DNA from: RH-AL1 sp964243435
Lineage (GTDB): Bacteria > Pseudomonadota > Alphaproteobacteria > Rhizobiales > Beijerinckiaceae
DNA length: 5,833 nt
Direction of reading: 5' to 3'
Assembly: GCA_964243435.1 (NCBI GenBank)
Contig: CAXTFM010000191.1
Coordinates: 1-5,833 of the forward strand
Below, piece by piece: positions 1 to 5,354 of this stretch (position 1 is its first letter; the number at the start of each line of letters is the position of its first letter). A model generated the notes under the pieces. That model did not search any database, had not been told where the DNA came from, and was given only the letters and a program-made list of their open reading frames with translations. The position numbers were made by a program, and so were the translations under genes.

Positions 1-191
1 GAAGCCGGCGGTGATCCTGCCGGACGTGGACGGGAGGCAGCCCCGTTCACGGTCGCCCGCCATTGCCTCAACATCGATGGCTGGATCCCGAGTTCGGTTG
101 CGATCTGCATCTGCGGCCGACCGCTGGCTTCCAGCAATGCGACCGCCTCTCGCTTGAACTCAGGCGTGAACTCCCGTCTCGTCTTCGCCAT
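1..191 (-). CDS. IS3-family transposase OrfA, N-terminal part
   Basis: This is the DNA-recognition subunit of an IS3-family transposase. In such elements OrfA carries an N-terminal helix-turn-helix and is joined to the catalytic OrfB by programmed -1 frameshifting. The minus-strand translation starts MAKTRREFTPEFKREAVALL and continues through GRPQMQIATELGIQPSMLRQ, W, R. That is the typical HTH_Tnp_1 layout: a basic start, an FTPEFKREAV helix, then an A-ELGI-LRQW recognition helix (about residues 8-47). The ATG at 189-191 is preceded by AGAAGG (198-203 on the plus strand), six bases away, a good ribosome binding site. Sixty-three codons are visible without a stop before the left edge. It is partial only because the window ends; I see no sign of damage. 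Confidence 0.85.
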   Translation of the reverse strand, partial: MAKTRREFTPEFKREAVALLEASGRPQMQIATELGIQPSMLRQWRATVNGAASRPRPAGSPPA

Positions 192-194
192 CAA

Positions 195-230
195 ACACCT
201 TCTCGCCCGCTAGAAGCATTTCAAAGGTGT
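195..230 (-). promoter_or_regulatory. Hairpin that may sequester the orfA ribosome binding site
   Basis: In the minus-strand transcript, ACACCTT (224-230) can pair perfectly with AAGGTGT (195-201) across a 22-base loop. The 3' arm contains the AAGG core of the orfA Shine-Dalgarno sequence (198-203). Such an arrangement would fold in transcripts that read into the element from outside and block transposase translation, as is established for IS10 and IS50. The pairing is seen in the sequence; the function is inferred. The stem is only seven pairs, so it would be moderate in strength. Confidence 0.35.
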
Positions 231-252
231 CCGCGACATCAGGGGACGATCA

Positions 253-1442
253 GACTGTCGAATACCGACATCGGCGCACTGGCGAGCCTGTTCTACATCG
301 CCTACGCCGCCATCCAGGTGCCGTTCAGCCTGTTGTACCAGCGGTTCGGCGTGCGTTGGCTCTTCAGCCTGTCGATGATCGCAACCTCGGTCGCGACGCT
401 GTTCATGGGCTTCTCCGGCAACGCGCTGCAGCTCAAGGCCCTTCGCGCCGGGCTCGGCTTTGCCGAAGGTCCGATCAACATCGGCATCCTCCCGATCATC
501 AATCGCTGGTTCCCGCCGCAAGAGAAGGGCACGGCGACGGAAGTGTACATAGCCGCCATGAAGGTCGCGCCCGCGCTCGTGCCGCCGCTGTGTGCCCTCA
601 TCATCTCTTACGTCGGCTGGCGCGAGGTGTTCTACGTCTTCGCGGTGCCGGGCCTGCTGCTGGCGGTCGCATGGCTGTTCCTGATCGCGGACACGCCGGA
701 AGGCGGTCGGTTCTGCTCGGACGCAGAGGTTTCGCACATCGACGCGGAGCGGGCCTCCGCCGGCTCCGGTGTCCGGCCAACAGCGCGGTCGAAGGGCATG
801 CCGCGCCTCGACCGACTGATCCGCGCCCGCGTTCAGGAGCCGTTGGCAACGACCGGCGAGGTGCTGCGCTCGTGGGACATTTGGGGCTGCGCGATCGGCT
901 ACTTCTTCATTGTCGGCATCGCCTATGCGATCATGACCTGGGTGCCGACCTACCTCGTCAGCGTGAAGAAGTACCCGCTTTCCGCGATGGGTTTCGTCGC
1001 CGCGACGCCGTGGATTGGTGCCATCATCGGCAACGTCCTCGGTGGCATCATCTCTGACAAGTTGCTGGGCGGACGGCGCAAGCCGATGATGCTGTTGACG
1101 TCGGCCGCGACCATCGTGACGATGTGCGGGCTGATCGCTTCGCCGGCCGACCCCTCGCTATCGGCACTTTTGTTCACTGCCACCGGCGTGCTGCTCAACC
1201 TCGGATCTTCGACGTTTCTCGTGTACCCGATGGGGCTTGCGTCCAAGAAGAAGACCCCGCTCGCGGCGGCGATCGTCAATGCAGGCGGCGCGCTCGGCGG
1301 AGCCTTCGCTCCCTTCGTGGTCGGGGTCGTGCTGAACTATTCAAGCTGGGATGCGGTCTTCCTGTTTCTCGCGACGACGTCGCTTTTTACGCTCCTTGCG
1401 GTGACCACCTTACGCGAGCCGCTCGAACTCGCATCGTCATGA
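253..1442 (+). pseudogene. MFS transporter (ACS family), 5' end removed by IS insertion
   Basis: This is the body of a major facilitator superfamily permease of the anion:cation symporter type (organic or sugar acid uptake with H+ or Na+), an inner-membrane protein. Homology begins at LSNTDIGALASLFYIAYAAI, which is normally the loop before helix 2 plus helix 2 itself. About eleven membrane helices follow, with the family signature RAGLGFAEGPI...NRWFPPQEKGTA in and after helix 4, a charged central loop (about 690-850), and GGIISDKLLGGRRKP as the motif A repeat after helix 8. About 395 codons remain out of a usual 430-450. The missing part is helix 1 and its N-DR region. The frame stays open upstream, but only across IS sequence antisense to orfA, so the upstream ATG at 63 is not a natural start. 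The next in-frame ATG is at 375, inside helix 3. The rest of the frame is undamaged and ends in TGA at 1440-1442. A fusion protein expressed from the IS cannot be excluded. The substrate is not identifiable. Confidence 0.8.
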
Positions 1443-1638
1443 ACGCGGCGGGTATCGCTTTGCCCCGGAAAGAAAGCCCATCGTAACGGCGTCCGCGCAT
1501 CGGCCTACTCTAAACCCCAAGTACATCACGAAATGGAAACGCATTTGGTGCGAGGGCAGCGGGGATCAACGCTGTCTCGATGGCGAATGTCCGCACTTTG
1601 CGCTGTTCTGCCGAAAGCAGCCGTTCCGCGATCGGCCG

Positions 1639-1673
1639 GCAGCAGCCGAAAAGTACCTTTCGGCGGGTGCTGC
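1639..1673. terminator. Hairpin in the convergent spacer, possible terminator
   Basis: GCCGAAA (1645-1651) pairs with TTTCGGC (1658-1664) around a six-base loop, and the stem continues as GCAGCA (1639-1644) with TGCTGC (1668-1673) after a three-base bulge (1665-1667). It lies between the ends of two convergent genes: the transporter remnant, and the regulator whose stop is about 33 bases away. No T-tract follows on either strand, so it is not a standard intrinsic terminator. It may slow or end transcription, or simply be a chance fold in GC-rich DNA. The rest of 1443-1705 holds no gene I recognise. Frames open there on the plus strand run antisense into the regulator. Confidence 0.3.
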
Positions 1674-1690
1674 ATGCTCGTGACCGCTAC

Positions 1691-1707
1691 GATCCGCGCC
1701 CCGGATC
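1691..1707 (-). terminator. Short hairpin overlapping the regulator stop codon
   Basis: GATCCG (1691-1696) and CGGATC (1702-1707) form a perfect six-base-pair stem with a five-base loop. The stem includes part of the TGA stop codon of the minus-strand regulator (1706-1708). The position fits transcript-end processing or termination. There is no U-tract downstream on the minus strand, so the call is weak. Confidence 0.25.
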
Positions 1708-2536
1708 ATTCTGTGCGCGACCTCACCAGCGACCGGATGCGCTCGGCATCGGCCACGGTCGCGGGGTTGTAAACGACCATGCCGAGTTCCGGGCGGCCGT
1801 CGACCGCGAAAGCGGAGAACTCAAGCTCAAGAAGCCCGATGGCCGGGTGCTTGATGCGTTTGAGGCCCTCGCAATGCGCCACGACCTCATTGTCGCGCCA
1901 CAGCGCGGCGAACTCCGGGCTGAGCTGCGACAGCTCCTCCACGAGCAGGGCGATTTCCTCGTTGGCGCCGGCGCGCGCGGCATCGGCTCGGAACGCCCCG
2001 ACCACGAAGCGTGCGACGCTGTGCCAGTCCTGCTGTGCGGCTTGCACGCGGGGGTTGGCGAACATGAGGCGCAGGATGTTGCGCTGCTCGGGAGGAAGCA
2101 TGCCGTAGTCGGTCAGCAGCGCCGCGGCGGCGCGGTTCCAGGCGACCACGTCCCAGGTGGCGGTCTTGATGATCGCCGGGCTGACCTCCAGCGCGTCCAA
2201 CACGCGCTGCAGACGCGGCGTGATCCCGTTCACGGGCTTGTAGCGCACCTCCGGCGGGCGGCCGAGCCCCAGCATGAACAGGTGCTCGCGCTCGGGCTCG
2301 GTCAGCATCAGCCCGGCGGCGATGCGGTTGAGGACGTCCGCCGACGGCGCGCCGCCCCGGCCCTGCTCAAGCCACGTGTACCAAGTCGGGCTGATGTTGG
2401 CGCGGCTCGCGACCTCCTCGCGCCGCAGCCCCGGCGTCCGCCGACGTCCGCTGGGAAAGCCGAAGGCGGCCGGGTCGAGCCGGGTGCGGCGGTTTCTGAG
2501 ATAGCTCCCGAGCCTGCTGGCCGTTCCGCTGGGCAT
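1706..2536 (-). CDS. XRE-type HTH regulator with MmyB-like ligand-binding domain
   Basis: A 276-residue DNA-binding regulator. The N-terminal helix-turn-helix (about residues 30-90) carries the family hallmark RRTPGLRREEVASRANIS followed by TWYTWLEQGR (51-60), then SADVLNRIAAGLMLTEPERE. The C-terminal part (about 105-273) has the MmyB-like PAS-type ligand-binding pattern: ALEVSPAIIKTATWDVVAWN, RNILRLMFANP, and a late GLLELEFSAFAVDGRPELGM strand region. Length and both domains match the family, and I see no damage. The ATG at 2534-2536 places the first helix normally; only a weak CAGGA-like ribosome site precedes it. It is transcribed divergently from an SDR gene 98 bases away, the usual arrangement in which such regulators control the neighbouring oxidoreductase and themselves. 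The ligand is unknown. Family studies suggest fatty-acid-like ligands for MmyB, but nothing here identifies one. Confidence 0.93.
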   Translation of the reverse strand: MPSGTASRLGSYLRNRRTRLDPAAFGFPSGRRRTPGLRREEVASRANISPTWYTWLEQGRGGAPSADVLNRIAAGLMLTEPEREHLFMLGLGRPPEVRYKPVNGITPRLQRVLDALEVSPAIIKTATWDVVAWNRAAAALLTDYGMLPPEQRNILRLMFANPRVQAAQQDWHSVARFVVGAFRADAARAGANEEIALLVEELSQLSPEFAALWRDNEVVAHCEGLKRIKHPAIGLLELEFSAFAVDGRPELGMVVYNPATVADAERIRSLVRSRTE

Positions 2537-2552
2537 GGCGATCCTGTTGGCA

Positions 2553-2581
2553 GCTATACGATGATGAGATCACTACTTTAA
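2553..2581 (-). promoter_or_regulatory. Putative promoter of the HTH regulator
   Basis: On the minus strand, TTAAAG (2576-2581) and TATAGC (2553-2558) are separated by exactly 17 bases, a reasonable sigma-70-type -35/-10 pair (3/6 and 4/6 matches). Transcription would begin near 2546, about ten bases before the regulator ATG at 2536, giving a very short leader. On the plus strand, TTGGCA (2547-2552) is a good -35 match that could serve the divergent SDR gene, but no convincing -10 follows at the right distance. If both are used, the two promoters overlap, which would let one bound protein affect both genes. Confidence 0.35.
2562..2572. promoter_or_regulatory. Dyad TGAT-GAG-ATCA, candidate operator
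   Basis: An 11-base inverted repeat with perfect 4-base arms and a 3-base centre lies wholly within the 17-base spacer between the putative -35 and -10 of the regulator gene, in the shared divergent region. A dimeric helix-turn-helix protein bound there would block that promoter, so it is the best candidate site for autoregulation. The dyad is visible; its role is inferred, and arms this short can occur by chance. Confidence 0.27.
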
Positions 2582-2634
2582 CAGGCTCCGCTGCCGGGCG
2601 ACACCTGACCTCCCAACAACAGCGGAAGCTTTCC

Positions 2635-3519
2635 ATGCGCGTTTTCCTCACCGGTGCGACCGGCTTCATCGGCTCCCGGATCGTGCCGGAACTGCTCGCC
2701 GGCGGGCATCAGGTGCTCGGCCTCGTCCGCTCGGACGCCGGCGCCAAGCGGCTCAAGGAGGCCGGCGCCGACGTGCACTTCGGCGATCTCGAGGCCCCGG
2801 ACAGCTTAGCGAGCGGCGCGGCACAGGCCGACGCGGTGATCCACACCGCCTTCGACCACGACTTCGCGAACTTCGTGGCGAACTGCGACAAGGATCGGCG
2901 CGCAATCGAGGCGATGGGTGGGGCGCTCGCCGGCTCTAACCGGCCGCTCGTCATCACTTCGGGGACCGGCCTGGGCAGTGCCGGGCCCGGCTGCCTCGCG
3001 AGCGAGGACGTGGTCGACTGGGACCACCCCATCCCGCGCGTCGCGTCGGAAAAGGCCGGCGCCGAGCAGACAGCCAAGGGTGTCTCCGTCATCGTGATGC
3101 GCCTGCCGCAGGTCCACGACACGGTTAAGCAGGGCCTCATCACGCCGCTCGTCGAGATCGCCCGCGCAAAGGGCGTCTCGGCCTTTGTCGGCGACGGCGC
3201 GAACCGATGGCCCGCAGCGCATGTCGACGACGTCGCGCGGCTGTACCGGCTGGCGCTGGAGAAGGGCGAAGCCGGCGCGCGCTACCACGCGGTCGCCGAA
3301 GAGGGTATCGCCGTTCGCGAGATCGCGGAGGTGGTCGGAGCGGGGCTCAAGGTGCCGGTGGTTTCCCTATCAGCGGAGAAGGCGCCGGAGCACTTCGGGT
3401 GGTTGACGGCCTTCGCCGGCCTGGACCTGCCGGCGTCGAGCGCTTGGACGCGCGCGGAGCTCGGATGGCGGACGACCGGTCCCGGTCTGATCGCAGACCT
3501 CCAAGGCATGAAGTACTGA
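2635..3519 (+). CDS. Atypical SDR family NAD(P)-dependent oxidoreductase/epimerase
   Basis: A 294-residue soluble Rossmann-fold protein of the extended/atypical SDR group, annotated in most genomes as NAD-dependent epimerase/dehydratase or SDR oxidoreductase. It opens with the cofactor loop TGATGFIG (residues 6-13). Arg32, just after the second strand (GLVRSD), suggests NADP(H) preference. GDLEAPDSL (50-58) contacts the adenine side, LVITSGTG (105-112) is the strand-4/5 region, and RWPAAHVDDVARLYRLALEK (191-210) is the hallmark of this subgroup. The classical Tyr-x-x-x-Lys pair is absent: the region holds RVASEKAGAE (135-144). That is usual for this subgroup, so I do not read it as damage. 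GGAAG (2624-2628) sits six bases before the ATG. It is divergent from the MmyB-like regulator, which probably controls it. The substrate cannot be named. Length and frame are intact. Confidence 0.92.
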   Translation: MRVFLTGATGFIGSRIVPELLAGGHQVLGLVRSDAGAKRLKEAGADVHFGDLEAPDSLASGAAQADAVIHTAFDHDFANFVANCDKDRRAIEAMGGALAGSNRPLVITSGTGLGSAGPGCLASEDVVDWDHPIPRVASEKAGAEQTAKGVSVIVMRLPQVHDTVKQGLITPLVEIARAKGVSAFVGDGANRWPAAHVDDVARLYRLALEKGEAGARYHAVAEEGIAVREIAEVVGAGLKVPVVSLSAEKAPEHFGWLTAFAGLDLPASSAWTRAELGWRTTGPGLIADLQGMKY

Positions 3520-3566
3520 GGCGCGTGCGCCGCCCCCGAGCACGCTCCGGCAGGCGCGCCGCCAGC

Positions 3567-3593
3567 CTGTCCCGTTCGGATGCAAAGGGACAG
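3567..3593 (+). terminator. Hairpin downstream of the SDR gene, possible terminator
   Basis: CTGTCCC (3567-3573) and GGGACAG (3587-3593) pair perfectly over a 13-base loop, starting 48 bases after the SDR stop codon. A smaller GGCG/CGCC fold lies immediately after the stop (3520-3531). Neither has a T-run, so any termination would be weak or factor-dependent. The remainder of 3520-3790 shows no gene I can support; the frames open there lack ribosome sites and recognisable motifs. Confidence 0.3.
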
Positions 3594-3790
3594 ACGATAA
3601 CGGGTGGATGCGGCGCTCGCGACGAGTGCGCTGACGTCGACCTGATCACGGAGGCCGATGTCTGCGTCCGACCGGCCTCGGTTCAAGACCGGGAGATCGA
3701 CCCTCGGCCAAACTGCGCCGTCGGATCCGCGCCCATGCCAGTCGTCTGAGATTTCTCCGAGCTTTCCGGATTGCGGACGTTGGCAGGCCA

Positions 3791-4198
3791 TTAGGTCCGC
3801 TCGCGTGCCTTGTTGACGATGCCGAGGAACAGGCCGGGGTTGGAGCGCGCGCCGGCACGCAGCACCTTGGCCAAGCCGGCCGCGACCTCCGGCCGGCCCG
3901 CATCGAGGCCGGCCATGGCGGCTACGCCAACGGCGTCGAGCGCCATGGCGCGCGGGGGCTTGCTGCGCTGACCGCGGTGGAGTGCCGTCTCCACCGCGGG
4001 TGGCATGATCTCCACCACCCTGACCGGCGTGCCGGCGAGCTGCCGGCGCGGCGATACGGTGAACGAGTGCACGGCCGCCTTGGTCGCGCAGTAGACCGGT
4101 ACGCGCGCGAGCGGCACGAAGGCGAGCCCGGAGCCGATATGGACGAAATGCGCGCTGGGCTGGCGTTTCAGCAGCGACAACTCATCCCAACCTGCGCT
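3791..4198 (-). pseudogene. DltE-like short-chain dehydrogenase, C-terminal fragment
   Basis: This is the second half of a classical SDR oxidoreductase close to the DltE group. Homology starts near 4180 with LLKRQPSAHFVHIGSGLAFV and continues PLARVPVYCATKAAVHSFTV, so the catalytic Ser (IGSG), Tyr and Lys (YCATK) are retained. Next come VRVVEIMPPAVETALHRGQ, the post-catalytic strand with the PP-V-T motif, and a final PRAMALDAV helix region ending at the TAA (3791-3793). About 130 residues remain of a usual 240-250. The missing half is the TGxxxGIG cofactor-binding Rossmann portion and the NAG motif. Without it no NAD(P) can bind, so this should be non-functional. Upstream in the same frame the sequence runs into bases that, in another frame, encode the methyltransferase remnant. 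There is no start codon or ribosome site at the fragment's beginning. Confidence 0.75.
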
Positions 4199-4200
4199 GA

Positions 4201-4443
4201 TCAGCACTCGTGAGCCCAGGTGCGTAGTCCGAGGCTCATAATGCGCCAGGGCTGATCGGTGAGCCGCACCCATCGAAGCACGGTGAAGGTCGTGACGGCG
4301 GTGTCGTACTGTTTGTCGGGAAAGGGCAGGCGTTCGGCGACCGCGACGATCGCCGGCTCCGGCTGTCGATGTGCGGCGTAGGCGCGTCCGATCGCACCGT
4401 AATCGGCGTCTCCTGCGCTGCCGTCGTGCCACCGCTCGCCCAC
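4201..4443 (-). pseudogene. Class I SAM-dependent methyltransferase remnant, internally deleted
   Basis: An 80-codon frame opening with GTG (4441-4443) reads WHDGSAGDADYGAIGRAYAA, HRQPEPAI, then VAVAERLPFPDKQYDTAVTT, FTVLRW. The first part is the characteristic beginning of a family of small SAM methyltransferases (GDADYG-IGR-YA-YRQPEP-I). The second part is their post-motif-II segment (AEALPFPD-SFDAALATFTVHHW). In intact members roughly 50-60 residues lie between these parts, including the glycine-rich SAM loop (V-N-VGAGAGSYEP) and the acidic EPS motif. Here the two parts join in frame at about 4347-4350, which removes the SAM site. After VLRW the family resemblance stops, and the frame ends at 4201-4203 far short of the usual 230-260 residues. 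Both the internal deletion and the loss of the C-terminus point to a dead gene. Confidence 0.7.
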
Positions 4444-5027
4444 GGGCTTCTACCTGCTGCCGTTCCACGGCTTGCCTTCGACGCAGCCGCTCGAGGTCGT
4501 ACAGGTGTCAAGAGGCGCGTCGCCTTCACAAGGGCCGCCCGCCTCGTCGCGGCTGTCCTGCCCGGCGAGCGCGCCGTCCTGGTCACCACCGAGGCCGGGT
4601 TCCAGCGTCGGGGTGAATCTTGCACCGGGAGCAACCGCGACCGATCCAGAAATCTCGGTCGAGGCCTCGGAAAGTGCGGCGATGAAGCGAATGGCCAGAT
4701 CGAAAAATCGCATTGTGGGGCTCGGACGCTTCGCGCATCACGGCGGAGTTCATGCCTGATGCTTGTGTCAGCGGCATTGCAATCGAGCCGTTGAAGGGCC
4801 GCCATCGGCCATATTGCGTGAGCTGGCGCGCGACCGAGCCCTTCCTCGCCTGCGCGGCACGATCCGCCCGCGTTCGACGGAACAGACCGTCGGCAGGTCG
4901 GGGACGAGTCCATCGTGCCGGACTCCAGTGAGCCGCGACCGCACTCTCGCTGGGAGTGGCACGCAGTCACCGGCCGGTCACGCAGGTGCCCTACGGCATT
5001 CCCGTCGCCATCGTTGAGCCCGCATCC
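4444..5027. other. 584-base stretch without a convincing gene
   Basis: Several frames are open on both strands, as expected in GC-rich DNA, but none shows a recognisable domain with a ribosome site. The least implausible is a minus-strand frame at 4450-4713 starting MRFFDLAIRFIAALSEASTE; its stop lies six bases before the methyltransferase GTG. It turns polar and low in complexity, has no Shine-Dalgarno sequence, and I do not recognise it. I see no tRNA, repeat array or transposon end. Given remnants on both sides, this is best read as decayed or rearranged sequence. Confidence 0.45.
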
Positions 5028-5156
5028 ATGCCCTTCCGATCAGTCGGCCTCGCGTCGCAGCTCGTGTTCCTGACCCTCTGCGCGATCGTCCTGCGGCCTC
5101 CGCTTGCCCGCGCCGCCGATGCGCTCCGCACCCTGCACGGCATCGCGTCGAACTGA
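5028..5156 (+). CDS. Short ORF with signal peptide, possibly a truncated secreted protein
   Basis: The 42-codon frame begins MPFRSVGLASQLVFLTLCAI and continues VLRPPLARAADALRTLHGIA, S, N. It has a basic n-region, a hydrophobic core at about residues 9-21 (SQLVFLTLCAIVL) and an A-R-A/A-D cleavage site near residue 28, a textbook Sec signal peptide. Only about 14 residues would remain after cleavage. No strong ribosome site precedes the ATG. The signal peptide may be the surviving start of a longer exported protein whose remainder was lost, since no continuation is recognisable in the other frames downstream. It could also be a real small secreted peptide, or chance. I do not recognise the family. 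Confidence 0.35.
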   Translation: MPFRSVGLASQLVFLTLCAIVLRPPLARAADALRTLHGIASN

Positions 5157-5354
5157 CCTCCACGTCGCGCGCGGTCCGAGGGTGAGCGGCACCGGACCAG
5201 GCCTGCCTTCGATCGCGCTTCGGCAACAGTGCCGCAGCGACGCTTCCCGCCCGCCACTTCATGAAAGGAGACGCCCGGCGCCGATGGGGCGCGGACTTTT
5301 CATCGAAGCACATTCGTCATCACGCCGTCGCGTCGACCCACTAACCGAGGTGCA

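Larger units (their letters stand above)
1..252 (-). mobile_element. IS3-family insertion sequence, one end (partial)
   Basis: The left edge of the window lies inside an IS3-family element. The evidence is the start of an orfA transposase gene on the minus strand and a plausible element terminus 61 bases upstream of its start codon. Read outward-in on the minus strand, the terminus begins TGATCGTCCCCTGATG. On the plus strand the element ends in CA, the usual 5'-TG...CA-3' boundary of this family. The boundary at 252 is inferred from this motif and from the point where transporter homology begins, about base 255. The other end, orfB and the target-site duplication lie outside the window, so the subgroup cannot be named. 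Confidence 0.75.

Noticed and set aside
63..252. Upstream extension of the transporter frame to an ATG at 63
   Set aside because: These codons are the antisense of orfA and the IS end; the translation is arginine- and histidine-rich and unlike any transporter N-terminus.
1580..2581. Long open plus-strand frame antisense to the regulator
   Set aside because: It is a GC-rich shadow of the HTH regulator, whose domains are unmistakable on the minus strand; its own translation has no recognisable motif.
2635..3519. SDR as an inactive gene because the Tyr-x-x-x-Lys pair is missing
   Set aside because: The atypical subgroup it matches commonly lacks this pair, and all other landmarks and the length are intact.
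3677..3693. tRNA-like T arm (CTCGG TTCAAGA CCGGG)
   Set aside because: The stem and loop resemble a T arm, but the last loop base is wrong and no acceptor, D or anticodon arms or CCA end can be built around it.
3207..3749. Plus-strand frame overlapping the SDR 3' end
   Set aside because: It is arginine-rich shadow coding of the SDR gene in another frame, with no ribosome site or domain.
4236..4970. Long minus-strand frame spanning the remnant region
   Set aside because: Its composition is dominated by Arg, Ser and Pro with no domain, and it crosses the methyltransferase remnant in the wrong frame.
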